Source: Candidatus Iainarchaeum sp.
Lineage (GTDB): Archaea; Iainarchaeota; Iainarchaeia; JAADDC01
NCBI GenBank assembly: GCA_030445695.1
Contig: JASUTF010000029.1
Coordinates: 1-5,164 of the forward strand
Direction of reading: 5' to 3'
DNA: 5,164 nt
In this document: in pieces, positions 1 to 4,144 of the stretch
How positions within the stretch are numbered: position 1 is the first letter of the stretch
Layout of the letters: every line of letters begins with the position of its first letter
Notes under the pieces: generated by a model
The model's input: only the letters and a program-made list of their open reading frames with translations
Told to the model about the DNA's origin: nothing
The model's database searches: none
Program-made: the position numbers and the translations under genes

Positions 1-219
1 GACAACGTCCACCGGTTCCTCGGGCTTGAACCGAAGTTAAAGGAGCTGAGAAAGCGGCCAATAACCAGCAGGGAAGAGGCCATGAGAATTCACGACGACC
101 TTGTACGCCACCTGACGACGTGGGAGATGCCGGGAACAATGGCTACAAAGGAACCGTTCGTGAGAAGGGAGAGAACGAAGAACATGCTAAAGGCAATAGT
201 GGAAAGGCACTACCGTTAG
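1..219 (+). CDS. C-terminal 72 residues of an unrecognised protein (5' end outside window)
   Basis: Frame 1 is open from the first base to a TAG at 217-219. It reads from DNVHRFLGLEPKLKEL at the window edge to IVERHYR at the C-terminus. The segment is rich in Arg, Lys and Glu and should be mostly helical, with a break around TWEMPGTMATKEP. It has no cysteine and no membrane segment. I do not recognise the family. A transposase or integrase tail is conceivable because a toxin-antitoxin cassette follows, but no DDE or Tyr-recombinase signature is visible and I do not claim it. AGG/AGA arginine use matches the other genes in the window, which supports real coding. A shorter overlapping frame at 120-305 is taken as its shadow. 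Confidence 0.6.
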   Translation, partial: DNVHRFLGLEPKLKELRKRPITSREEAMRIHDDLVRHLTTWEMPGTMATKEPFVRRERTKNMLKAIVERHYR

Positions 220-280
220 CAGCCAATGGCATCGCAGTTAGAGAGCAGGACAACATCAACGGCCTTCATATTTTTACATT

Positions 281-313
281 AACGTCGGGGAGTATAAAAA
301 GGTGAAGGGTTAA
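281..313 (+). repeat. 33-bp direct repeat, copy 1 (upstream of relBE)
   Basis: This matches 802-834 at 31 of 33 positions, in the same orientation; the differences are at repeat positions 6 (C/T) and 16 (A/G). The copy contains the relBE TATA box and ends 25 nt before the antitoxin ATG. Its partner begins 2 nt after the toxin stop, so the two copies bracket the toxin-antitoxin cassette with a period of 521 bp. Confidence 0.85.
291..300 (+). promoter_or_regulatory. TATA box, promoter of relBE
   Basis: AGTATAAAAA is a good archaeal TATA element. Its centre (about 296) predicts transcription starting near 320-322, giving a leader of roughly 17-20 nt before the ATG at 339. RelB/RelE complexes usually repress their own promoters, so the surrounding repeat may also contain the operator; that is inference. 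The equivalent position in repeat copy 2 reads AGTATGAAAA, a weakened box. Confidence 0.6.
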
Positions 314-338
314 AGGAAGGGAAGGGCTAATTCTATAC

Positions 339-530
339 ATGGGCGAGAGCATAACGGTGGATGAGATACGACAGGTAGTGAGGGAGGTCGTGCGAGACGA
401 ACTGACAAAACTGTATCTTGCGCTGACCCCTGAAGTTAGCGAGGAAGAGATGAGAGAAATTAGGAAACTTTTGAGGGAGAAAGACGAGGGGAAGGAAGAG
501 ACAGAGGGGTTGTCGTGGCTTGGAGAATAG
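339..530 (+). CDS. RelB-type antitoxin, 63 residues
   Basis: This is a small acidic, helical protein immediately upstream of, and overlapping, a RelE-type toxin. Residues 5-30 (ITVDEIRQVVREVVRDELTKL) form an amphipathic helix suited to dimerisation. Residues 35-48 (SEEEMREIRKLLRE) form a second helix, followed by an acidic tail (KDEGKEETEG). In known archaeal RelB proteins the long helical chain wraps around the toxin and masks its basic active site; the size and charge here fit that role. The sequence is too short and variable for family assignment on its own, so the call rests largely on the partner. The ATG at 339 follows a purine-rich stretch (GGAAGGGAAGGG) about 13 nt upstream, a weak ribosome site. 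It overlaps the toxin gene by 16 nt, which suggests translational coupling. Confidence 0.75.
   Translation: MGESITVDEIRQVVREVVRDELTKLYLALTPEVSEEEMREIRKLLREKDEGKEETEGLSWLGE
504..510 (+). promoter_or_regulatory. Ribosome binding site of relE
   Basis: GAGGGGT lies 4 nt before the GTG at 515, inside the antitoxin gene. It selects GTG 515 as the toxin start; no other start codon near it in that frame has a comparable site. Confidence 0.55.
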
Positions 531-799
531 TGTTCAGGGCACAGGCCAGGAAGTTTCTGGAAAAGCTTGGAAGGGAAGAACAGAAAAGAGTGAAGATAAA
601 GCTAACGGCGCTTCTAAATGCTCTAGAAAACGCAATTCCGCCATATACAGTGCCGGGGCTTGATTTCAAGAAACTGAGAGGGTATGATAACCTTTTCAGA
701 ATAAGGGTTGGAGAGCTACGAATAATTATGGAAATTAACGTGGATCAGAAGGTGATTCGTGTCATACGGGCAGGTAAGAGGGAGAACGTATATCAGTGA
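515..799 (+). CDS. relE: RelE/ParE-superfamily toxin, 94 residues
   Basis: This is a small basic toxin of the RelE fold. RelE members are ribosome-dependent mRNA endonucleases, whereas ParE relatives poison gyrase, and the sequence alone does not fully separate them. Family landmarks in order are: an N-terminal strand (WRIVFRAQARKFLEKL), a helix with EEQKRVKIKL (residues 21-30), the DFKKLRGYDNLFRIRVGELRII block (50-71) with Lys52/Lys53, Arg55, Arg62, Arg64 and Arg69, and the C-terminal IRVIRAGKRENVY (81-93) with Arg85, Lys88, Arg89 and Tyr93. These basic residues are where archaeal RelE toxins place their functional arginines. Length is typical (about 90 residues) and no catalytic region is missing, so it is probably intact. 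Translation starts at GTG 515 within the antitoxin gene. Downstream, 31 nt separate it from the end of the convergent membrane-protein gene. Confidence 0.88.
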   Translation: MAWRIVFRAQARKFLEKLGREEQKRVKIKLTALLNALENAIPPYTVPGLDFKKLRGYDNLFRIRVGELRIIMEINVDQKVIRVIRAGKRENVYQ

Positions 800-801
800 G
801 C

Positions 802-834
802 AACGTTGGGGAGTATGAAAAGGTGAAGGGTTAA
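802..834 (+). repeat. 33-bp direct repeat, copy 2 (downstream of relBE)
   Basis: This is the second copy of the sequence at 281-313 (31/33 identical), starting 2 nt after the toxin stop. Its TATA core is degraded (TATGAAAA instead of TATAAAAA). No further toxin-antitoxin genes follow. Its last bases (TTAA, 831-834) supply the TAA stop of the leftward gene ending at 831, so the repeat has reached, or been built into, that gene's end. Confidence 0.85.
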
Positions 835-1232
835 GAAGATGGGCAGACGGAGACGGCAAGGTCTGTCCTGCCGAAGCCCTGCCAGTAGACGGGACGGCGG
901 AGCGTGAAGTCGTATTCCCCCTCGGGACCCGCACAGATCCCGTCGCAGCACACACGGGCGGAAAAACCGCGGGAGGCGAAGCGGGAATACGCTTCCGGAA
1001 GCTTGGAACAATCCACCGCCCCGTATACGAGAACGTCAGACCGAACAACGGGGATGCCATCCCTCGTATGCAGGAAGAAGTCAGAGTAGCGCAGGGCCTT
1101 GGAAACGCATATGAGGTAGCGGGCCCCAGCCCAGTAGATCTCGGAATACGTGGTTATGGCGTAGAGGGAGATGCCAAGTATTGTGGCCAGAACGAGGGAA
1201 GCGAGGAGGACGTCCATGCTAACGGCCGCCAT
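831..1232 (-). CDS. Small membrane-anchored, six-cysteine protein with class III (prepilin-like) N-terminus
   Basis: The protein has 133 residues. It begins MAAVSMDVLLASLVLATILG: a three-residue cytoplasmic stub, then one hydrophobic helix (about 8-26). The V-S-M-D-V-L-L-A pattern resembles the archaeal class III signal motif Q-x-S-x-E-x-x-x-L, with Ala for Gln and Asp for Glu, so processing by a prepilin-type peptidase is possible but unproven. The remaining ~105 residues carry Cys42, Cys75, Cys95, Cys96, Cys100 and Cys130, including a CCDGIC cluster, and could hold disulfides, a metal or modified cysteines. I do not recognise a named family for this part. The ATG at 1232 is chosen over the Met at residue 6 because AGGTGG lies 4 nt upstream of it and no such site precedes the second Met. 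The start lies inside the end of the radical SAM gene (14-nt overlap), so the pair should be co-translated. The TAA stop lies in the 33-bp repeat. Confidence 0.72.
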   Translation of the reverse strand: MAAVSMDVLLASLVLATILGISLYAITTYSEIYWAGARYLICVSKALRYSDFFLHTRDGIPVVRSDVLVYGAVDCSKLPEAYSRFASRGFSARVCCDGICAGPEGEYDFTLRRPVYWQGFGRTDLAVSVCPSS

Positions 1233-2424
1233 CTAACCACCTGCAGTCGGGGGCAGGGACGTTCAGATCTCCGTGGACGAGGTATGCACGGGCAGGACAA
1301 CCACCACGGCAGGACGGGAAAAGCGGGCAGGAGTCGCAGGGCGTCCCTGAAAGGTTCCGCTTCAGTTTTTTCCAGTCATCCTTATTCCAGATGGACAGGA
1401 GATCCTCGGAACGGACATTACCGAAGACGTAACCGGGGAAGCGGAAGATGGGGCAGGGGTAGACGTCACCCGTGGACGATACAAACATCTGGGAGACGCC
1501 GGCGGGACAGGTATAGACGGAGGATGGATCCACGGGTAGCTCTTCGTTCGAACCGTAGGCAACGGGAACGCCAACATCTCCCTGCTCGTGCCGGAGCGCC
1601 TCAACAAGGTCAAGGAACGATGAAAAGGGAACAGAACGCTGGAGACGGCCGAGAGCAACGCCCCAAGCAACGCGGAAGGACCTCACGGGGAGGCCAGAGA
1701 ACGAGCGGTAGAGTTCCCGGATGCTGTCCCTGTTCTCGGGAATGACCGTGACTGCGATATCCACGGGGTAGCCGCGCTCGAGGGCAGCTCTTATACCCTC
1801 TATGGCGCGATCAAAGGATCCTTCACCGCGGATGGAGTCATGGACGTCCCGCGGACCGTCAAGGGACACCTGGAACGAGTCCAAGCGGGGGTCAAGGAGA
1901 CCAGAAAGTTCAGATATGCGTTCGGAAAGGAGCGTTCCGTTTGTAAGTATGCGGATGGCAAGGTTGTGCTTCTTGGCCTCCGCGAGGATGTCCAGAAATC
2001 CGGGGTGGACGAGGGGCTCACCGCCGGTCAGCGTGATCTGGACTGCAAAATCGCCGGCGGACTGAACAAGACGAACCCATTCCTCTGTGGACAGCTCGTG
2101 AGGAAGCGGCTCACCGGCGGAGACGTAGCAGTGGGTGCACCGAAGGTTGCAGGCGGTGGTTAACTCCAGAATGATGTTTATCGGATACGTTAAACGGTCG
2201 TGGAGGATGCCTATGGACGTGAGGTGGCCGATGAAGTCGGAGACGCTGCGGTGCGGGCCGGAATAGGATCGCATTTCATCGAGCAAATGGCGATACGCGC
2301 CGGGGGGTTCCTTTCTGACGAGTATCTCGTACTCATCGGGCATGAGCTCAAAGATCCCCCCGGATCGAGGGTCGTAAGCGTAGGCTCTGCCCACCTTCGG
2401 CTCGAAGTAGGAGAGGGGTGGCAC
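1219..2424 (-). CDS. Radical SAM/SPASM enzyme with PqqD-like N-terminal region, peptide/protein maturase-like
   Basis: The protein has 401 residues. Residues 1-76 look like the PqqD/RRE-type winged-helix region that binds peptide substrates in RiPP maturases (GRAYAYDPRSGGIFELMPDEYEIL, then SDFIGHLTSIGILHD). The radical SAM core has CNLRCTHC (Cys92, Cys96, Cys99) for the SAM-binding 4Fe-4S cluster, TGGEP (133-137) and SLDG (187-190). The C-terminus is a complete SPASM domain: Cys306-x12-Gly-x4-Cys324, then Cys363-x2-Cys366-x5-Cys372-x3-Cys376, then Cys394, enough for two auxiliary clusters. SPASM enzymes such as AlbA and PqqE modify peptides; anSME modifies protein, and heme enzymes (AhbD, NirJ) share the layout, so the substrate is inferred. 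The overlapping downstream six-cysteine protein is the obvious candidate. Start: GTG 2424 follows a TATA-like box by about 25 nt with no ribosome site, which suggests a leaderless transcript. Confidence 0.9.
   Translation of the reverse strand: MPPLSYFEPKVGRAYAYDPRSGGIFELMPDEYEILVRKEPPGAYRHLLDEMRSYSGPHRSVSDFIGHLTSIGILHDRLTYPINIILELTTACNLRCTHCYVSAGEPLPHELSTEEWVRLVQSAGDFAVQITLTGGEPLVHPGFLDILAEAKKHNLAIRILTNGTLLSERISELSGLLDPRLDSFQVSLDGPRDVHDSIRGEGSFDRAIEGIRAALERGYPVDIAVTVIPENRDSIRELYRSFSGLPVRSFRVAWGVALGRLQRSVPFSSFLDLVEALRHEQGDVGVPVAYGSNEELPVDPSSVYTCPAGVSQMFVSSTGDVYPCPIFRFPGYVFGNVRSEDLLSIWNKDDWKKLKRNLSGTPCDSCPLFPSCRGGCPARAYLVHGDLNVPAPDCRWLDGGR
1237..1242 (-). promoter_or_regulatory. Ribosome binding site for the six-cysteine protein
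   Basis: Read on the minus strand, AGGTGG lies 4 nt before ATG 1232, inside the last codons of the radical SAM gene. This is one of the few clear Shine-Dalgarno-like sites in the window. It marks an internal cistron, in contrast to the first genes of transcripts, which lack one. Confidence 0.6.
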
Positions 2425-2443
2425 GGAAGAAGATGTGCAGTGG

Positions 2444-2453
2444 AAAATAAAAA
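2444..2453 (-). promoter_or_regulatory. TATA-like box of the radical SAM operon
   Basis: On the minus strand this reads TTTTTATTTT, centred near 2449, about 25 nt before the GTG at 2424. That spacing puts the transcription start at or within a base or two of the start codon, and no ribosome site is visible between them. Confidence 0.5.
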
Positions 2454-2483
2454 CGGTCTTTTACTCCTGAAGGTGAAAACAAG

Positions 2484-2492
2484 CATTAAAAT
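2484..2492 (+). promoter_or_regulatory. TATA-like box upstream of the structured RNA region
   Basis: ATTAAAATA on the plus strand predicts transcription starting near 2513-2516, just before the first hairpin arm at 2524. No convincing coding frame follows before speD, so this box would drive a non-coding transcript or a long-leader speD mRNA. The site is AT-rich by nature, so chance occurrence is possible. Confidence 0.4.
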
Positions 2493-2523
2493 AGGGGACC
2501 GAACGAATGATATGTGCAATGCA

Positions 2524-2592
2524 GCGGACAGCCCATAAGCGTTGGATGCGTTGGTCTAATACACTTCTTCTAGCATGAAGTGGGCTGTCCGC
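2524..2592 (+). repeat. Inverted repeat A (12-bp perfect stem, 45-nt loop)
   Basis: Arm GCGGACAGCCCA (2524-2535) pairs with TGGGCTGTCCGC (2581-2592). The loop contains a 7-base direct repeat GCGTTGG at 2539-2545 and 2548-2554, and a small CTTC/GAAG stem (2567-2570 with 2577-2580) abutting the long one. Confidence 0.85.
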
Positions 2593-2625
2593 ACGGTTGA
2601 GCTCTTTTCTGCAAAACCGTGCGGA
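2588..2625 (+). repeat. Inverted repeat B (11-bp perfect stem, 16-nt loop), alternative to A and C
   Basis: Arm TCCGCACGGTT (2588-2598) pairs with AACCGTGCGGA (2615-2625). It shares 2588-2592 with the 3' arm of A and 2615-2625 with the loop and 3' arm of C, so B cannot form fully when A and C are complete. Confidence 0.85.
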
Positions 2626-2631
2626 AAAGAG
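2602..2631 (+). repeat. Inverted repeat C (12-bp stem with one G-U, 6-nt loop)
   Basis: Arm CTCTTTTCTGCA (2602-2613) pairs with TGCGGAAAAGAG (2620-2631), with loop AAACCG. All pairs are Watson-Crick except U2610-G2623. Compatible with A and D, incompatible with B. Confidence 0.8.
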
Positions 2632-2643
2632 GGGGTGTAGGCC

Positions 2644-2664
2644 GGCGGGGCTCCACGCCCCGCC
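2644..2664 (+). repeat. GC-rich hairpin D (8-bp perfect stem, 5-nt loop)
   Basis: GGCGGGGC and GCCCCGCC flank the loop TCCAC. It ends 19 nt before the speD TATA box. It could end or stabilise the upstream RNA. It is not a canonical terminator, because the sequence after it (TCCCATTCC) has no T run. Confidence 0.8.
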
Positions 2665-2683
2665 TCCCATTCCAAGTATTAAC

Positions 2684-2691
2684 CTTATAAG
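2684..2691 (+). promoter_or_regulatory. TATA box of speD (palindromic)
   Basis: CTTATAAG is centred 27 nt before the speD ATG at 2715, so the transcript is probably leaderless; no ribosome site precedes the ATG. The box is a perfect palindrome, so by itself it does not set direction and could also fire leftward into the hairpin region. Confidence 0.6.
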
Positions 2692-2714
2692 CGTATCCAT
2701 TCCTGAATTGGAAT

Positions 2715-3140
2715 ATGGAGCCGGTTGTAGGAACGGAGGGGACGCACTTCGTCGTAGAGGCGTCGGGATGCTCCGAGGAGATCCTTTCAGACCCGAAGAG
2801 AATAGAGCAGATCTTCAAGGAGGCGGCAAGAGCCGCTAAAATGACCGTAAAGGCATCTCACTTCTTCCGTTTCAGCCCGAAAGGTGTGTCCGGCGCGGTG
2901 ATCGTTGCCGAGTCACACATATCCATACACACGTGGCCGGAACTGGGATATGCGGCCATTGACGTGTACACGTGTGGCGATTCAGACCCGGAGAAGGCGG
3001 TTGACTACATACTGAAAGCGTTCGGGGCGAAGTATGCGCACGTCTCCGAGATCCACAGGGGGATAAGGGAGGAGGACGGCACATTCACGCACACGATCCT
3101 CACCTGGGAGGAAACAGAGGAGGAGATACGGGAGGGTTAG
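2715..3140 (+). CDS. speD: S-adenosylmethionine decarboxylase proenzyme (prokaryotic class 1B type)
   Basis: This is a pyruvoyl-dependent decarboxylase. SpeD makes decarboxylated SAM, the aminopropyl donor for spermidine and longer polyamines. The 141 residues match the usual short archaeal/bacterial form. The self-processing site is AESHISIHTWPE: cleavage is expected between Glu66 and Ser67, turning Ser67 into the pyruvoyl group; His72 is the processing histidine. YTCG gives the catalytic Cys87. HFVVEASGC near the start and AHVSEIHRGI (108-117) are further family blocks. The start at 2715 fits the homologous N-terminus and the TATA spacing. Some archaeal members of this fold decarboxylate arginine instead, and recent work on SpeD-like proteins shows further substrate changes, so the substrate is inferred from closeness to typical SpeD. 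No spermidine synthase is in the window. Confidence 0.95.
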   Translation: MEPVVGTEGTHFVVEASGCSEEILSDPKRIEQIFKEAARAAKMTVKASHFFRFSPKGVSGAVIVAESHISIHTWPELGYAAIDVYTCGDSDPEKAVDYILKAFGAKYAHVSEIHRGIREEDGTFTHTILTWEETEEEIREG

Positions 3141-3193
3141 CCACCCCATAGATGTTTTTCTTTACGAGTACCCAAATGATATATGTGAGCGAA

Positions 3194-4054
3194 ATGCCCG
3201 AAATACTCAGAGAATTGAGAACCCGATTGTGGGCGAAAAAGGAGACGGCAAAGGCACGGCTGAAGAGGGCGCACGTGATCATCGTGGGGGAAACCCACTT
3301 CGGTGCCGACCATGATATACTGGAAAGGGAGCTCATAAAGCACGCAAGGCCAACAATAATAGCATCGGAGGCACTGGTGGAAAGGGAGGTTCCGGCCGAG
3401 GGACTACGACGCGTCGCGAGGAACTTTGAAGCACTGGAAAGCAAAATAAAAGAGGCGGAAAAACGCTACGGTGTGAGAACTGGCTTCAGAGGGTTCGGTG
3501 CCGTGGGTGAAAAAAATGCGAGAAAGATCCTTGAGAGAATGGGCACCCTGTTAAAGGGCATACACAGAGAGATGGAGCTCGCCGCCTCAAGAGGTGATGA
3601 AAAAGCCGTTAAAGAGCACAGTAAAATGGCAAACGCCGTCCTTCTGGCGATGAACGCAATAGCTGAGAAGGTGAGTAATCCTGCCGTCGCCACAGCATCA
3701 AAGGAGGCACTGAACTACAGTATGGCGCCCGTTGTGGGGATTGACTCCCAGAAAAAGTTAAAGCAGGTAGAGGCAGCCAGAAAGGGCAACATGAAGGAAT
3801 TCCGCAAGTACCAGGTAATCAGAAACCGAACAATGGCCAAAAACTTGGAAGAGCTCGTGAAAAGAGGCCACAGACCGGTCGCAATAGTTGGGAGAGACCA
3901 CGCGGTAGAGATAGCGAAAGAGCTTGAGAAAAAAGGCATCAGGACTCACGTCGTTCTCCTGCCAGCACCACTTGAGAGTGCCAAGAGCGTGGAAGAACTC
4001 GTTAGAAAAATGGCAAGGGCTCAGGAATACGAAAAATACGTCCTCAAAGAATAG
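3194..4054 (+). CDS. TraB/ChaN (TIKI-like) superfamily protein, soluble
   Basis: The protein is about 286 residues from this start. Two conserved blocks of the TraB/PrgY, ChaN, EreA and TIKI superfamily are visible. Near the N-terminus is HVIIVGETHFGADHDILE (about 27-44), with the GE-x-H signature. Near the C-terminus are RNRTMAKNLEEL (about 210-221) and VAIVGRDHAVEIAKEL (about 229-244), with the G-x-x-H motif. The family is thought to use conserved Glu/His residues in metal-dependent hydrolysis, but the substrate here is unknown. The middle (about 70-185) is a long charged helical stretch. There is no membrane segment, unlike many archaeal TraB proteins. The frame is open to an ATG at 3152, but 3152-3184 is T-rich and promoter-like, so 3176, GTG 3185 or 3194 is likelier. 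I chose 3194, the first ATG after it. The gene follows speD closely and may be co-transcribed. Confidence 0.78.
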   Translation: MPEILRELRTRLWAKKETAKARLKRAHVIIVGETHFGADHDILERELIKHARPTIIASEALVEREVPAEGLRRVARNFEALESKIKEAEKRYGVRTGFRGFGAVGEKNARKILERMGTLLKGIHREMELAASRGDEKAVKEHSKMANAVLLAMNAIAEKVSNPAVATASKEALNYSMAPVVGIDSQKKLKQVEAARKGNMKEFRKYQVIRNRTMAKNLEELVKRGHRPVAIVGRDHAVEIAKELEKKGIRTHVVLLPAPLESAKSVEELVRKMARAQEYEKYVLKE

Positions 4055-4115
4055 CACGGTTGATACGGCTTAGGAAAAGGAGTTGGGCAACCACACAAGT
4101 GGCCAGGTGAGAAAG
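4055..4115. other. Intergenic spacer, no strong signal
   Basis: Only very short inverted repeats are present (GTTGGGCAAC at 4082-4091 and CCAC/GTGG at 4091-4102). No T run that would serve as an archaeal terminator was found after the TraB-like gene. Confidence 0.4.
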
Positions 4116-4124
4116 GTTATATAC
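4116..4124 (+). promoter_or_regulatory. TATA box of the helical-repeat protein gene
   Basis: GTTATATAC, preceded by a purine-rich GAAAG suited to a TFB recognition element, is centred 25 nt before ATG 4145. This is the best promoter in the window and predicts an essentially leaderless mRNA. No ribosome site precedes the ATG; the interval is C-rich. Confidence 0.75.
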
Positions 4125-4144
4125 CACCACCCCCTTCTTATCAC

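Larger units (their letters stand above)
2515..2664 (+). ncRNA. Putative structured RNA with competing hairpins (unrecognised)
   Basis: Most of the divergent intergenic region is inverted repeats. Hairpin A pairs 2524-2535 with 2581-2592 (12 bp, perfect). Hairpin C pairs 2602-2613 with 2620-2631 (12 bp). Hairpin D pairs 2644-2651 with 2657-2664 (8 bp, perfect, GC-rich). A competing stem B pairs 2588-2598 with 2615-2625 (11 bp, perfect), taking the last five bases of A and disrupting C. The single non-Watson-Crick pair in C is U2610-G2623, a wobble in plus-strand RNA but an A-C mismatch in minus-strand RNA, which favours plus-strand transcription. A TATA-like box lies at 2484-2492. I do not recognise a tRNA, H/ACA or C/D sRNA, SRP RNA or known riboswitch. 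A mobile-element relic with palindromic ends is an alternative. Confidence 0.45.

Noticed and set aside
120-305. Plus-strand open frame overlapping the first partial gene
   Set aside because: The frame-1 reading is open from the window edge with AGG/AGA-rich coding character, whereas this frame is Gly/Asn-rich and runs on into the relBE promoter.
281-834. CRISPR array from the 33-bp repeat
   Set aside because: Only two copies, 521 bp apart, with the toxin-antitoxin genes in between; no spacer-like periodicity.
1068-1745. Long plus-strand open frame opposite the radical SAM gene
   Set aside because: Its translation is low-complexity Arg/Gly/Gln-rich with no recognisable domain, and it is antisense to a gene with complete catalytic motifs.
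2200-2538. Plus-strand open frame over the 5' end of the radical SAM gene
   Set aside because: Antisense to the conserved N-terminal region and running into the hairpin region; no motif or start signal.
2524-2593. tRNA-like outline: 7-bp acceptor-like ends GCGGACA/TGTCCGC followed by A, 70 nt long
   Set aside because: The pairing continues to 12 bp, there is no D-arm pattern, no T-loop (TTCRANT) and no sensible anticodon arm on either strand.
2524-2664. H/ACA or C/D box guide RNA
   Set aside because: No ACA (ANA) triplet at the right distance 3' of either long stem, no clear kink-turn, and no paired C (RUGAUGA) and D (CUGA) boxes.
2644-2680. Rho-independent-style terminator at hairpin D
   Set aside because: The stem is strong, but no T run follows on the plus strand, and archaeal terminators are mainly T tracts.
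2461-2700. Minus-strand open frames across the divergent intergenic region
   Set aside because: They run through the perfect inverted repeats and show no family resemblance or promoter at a suitable distance.
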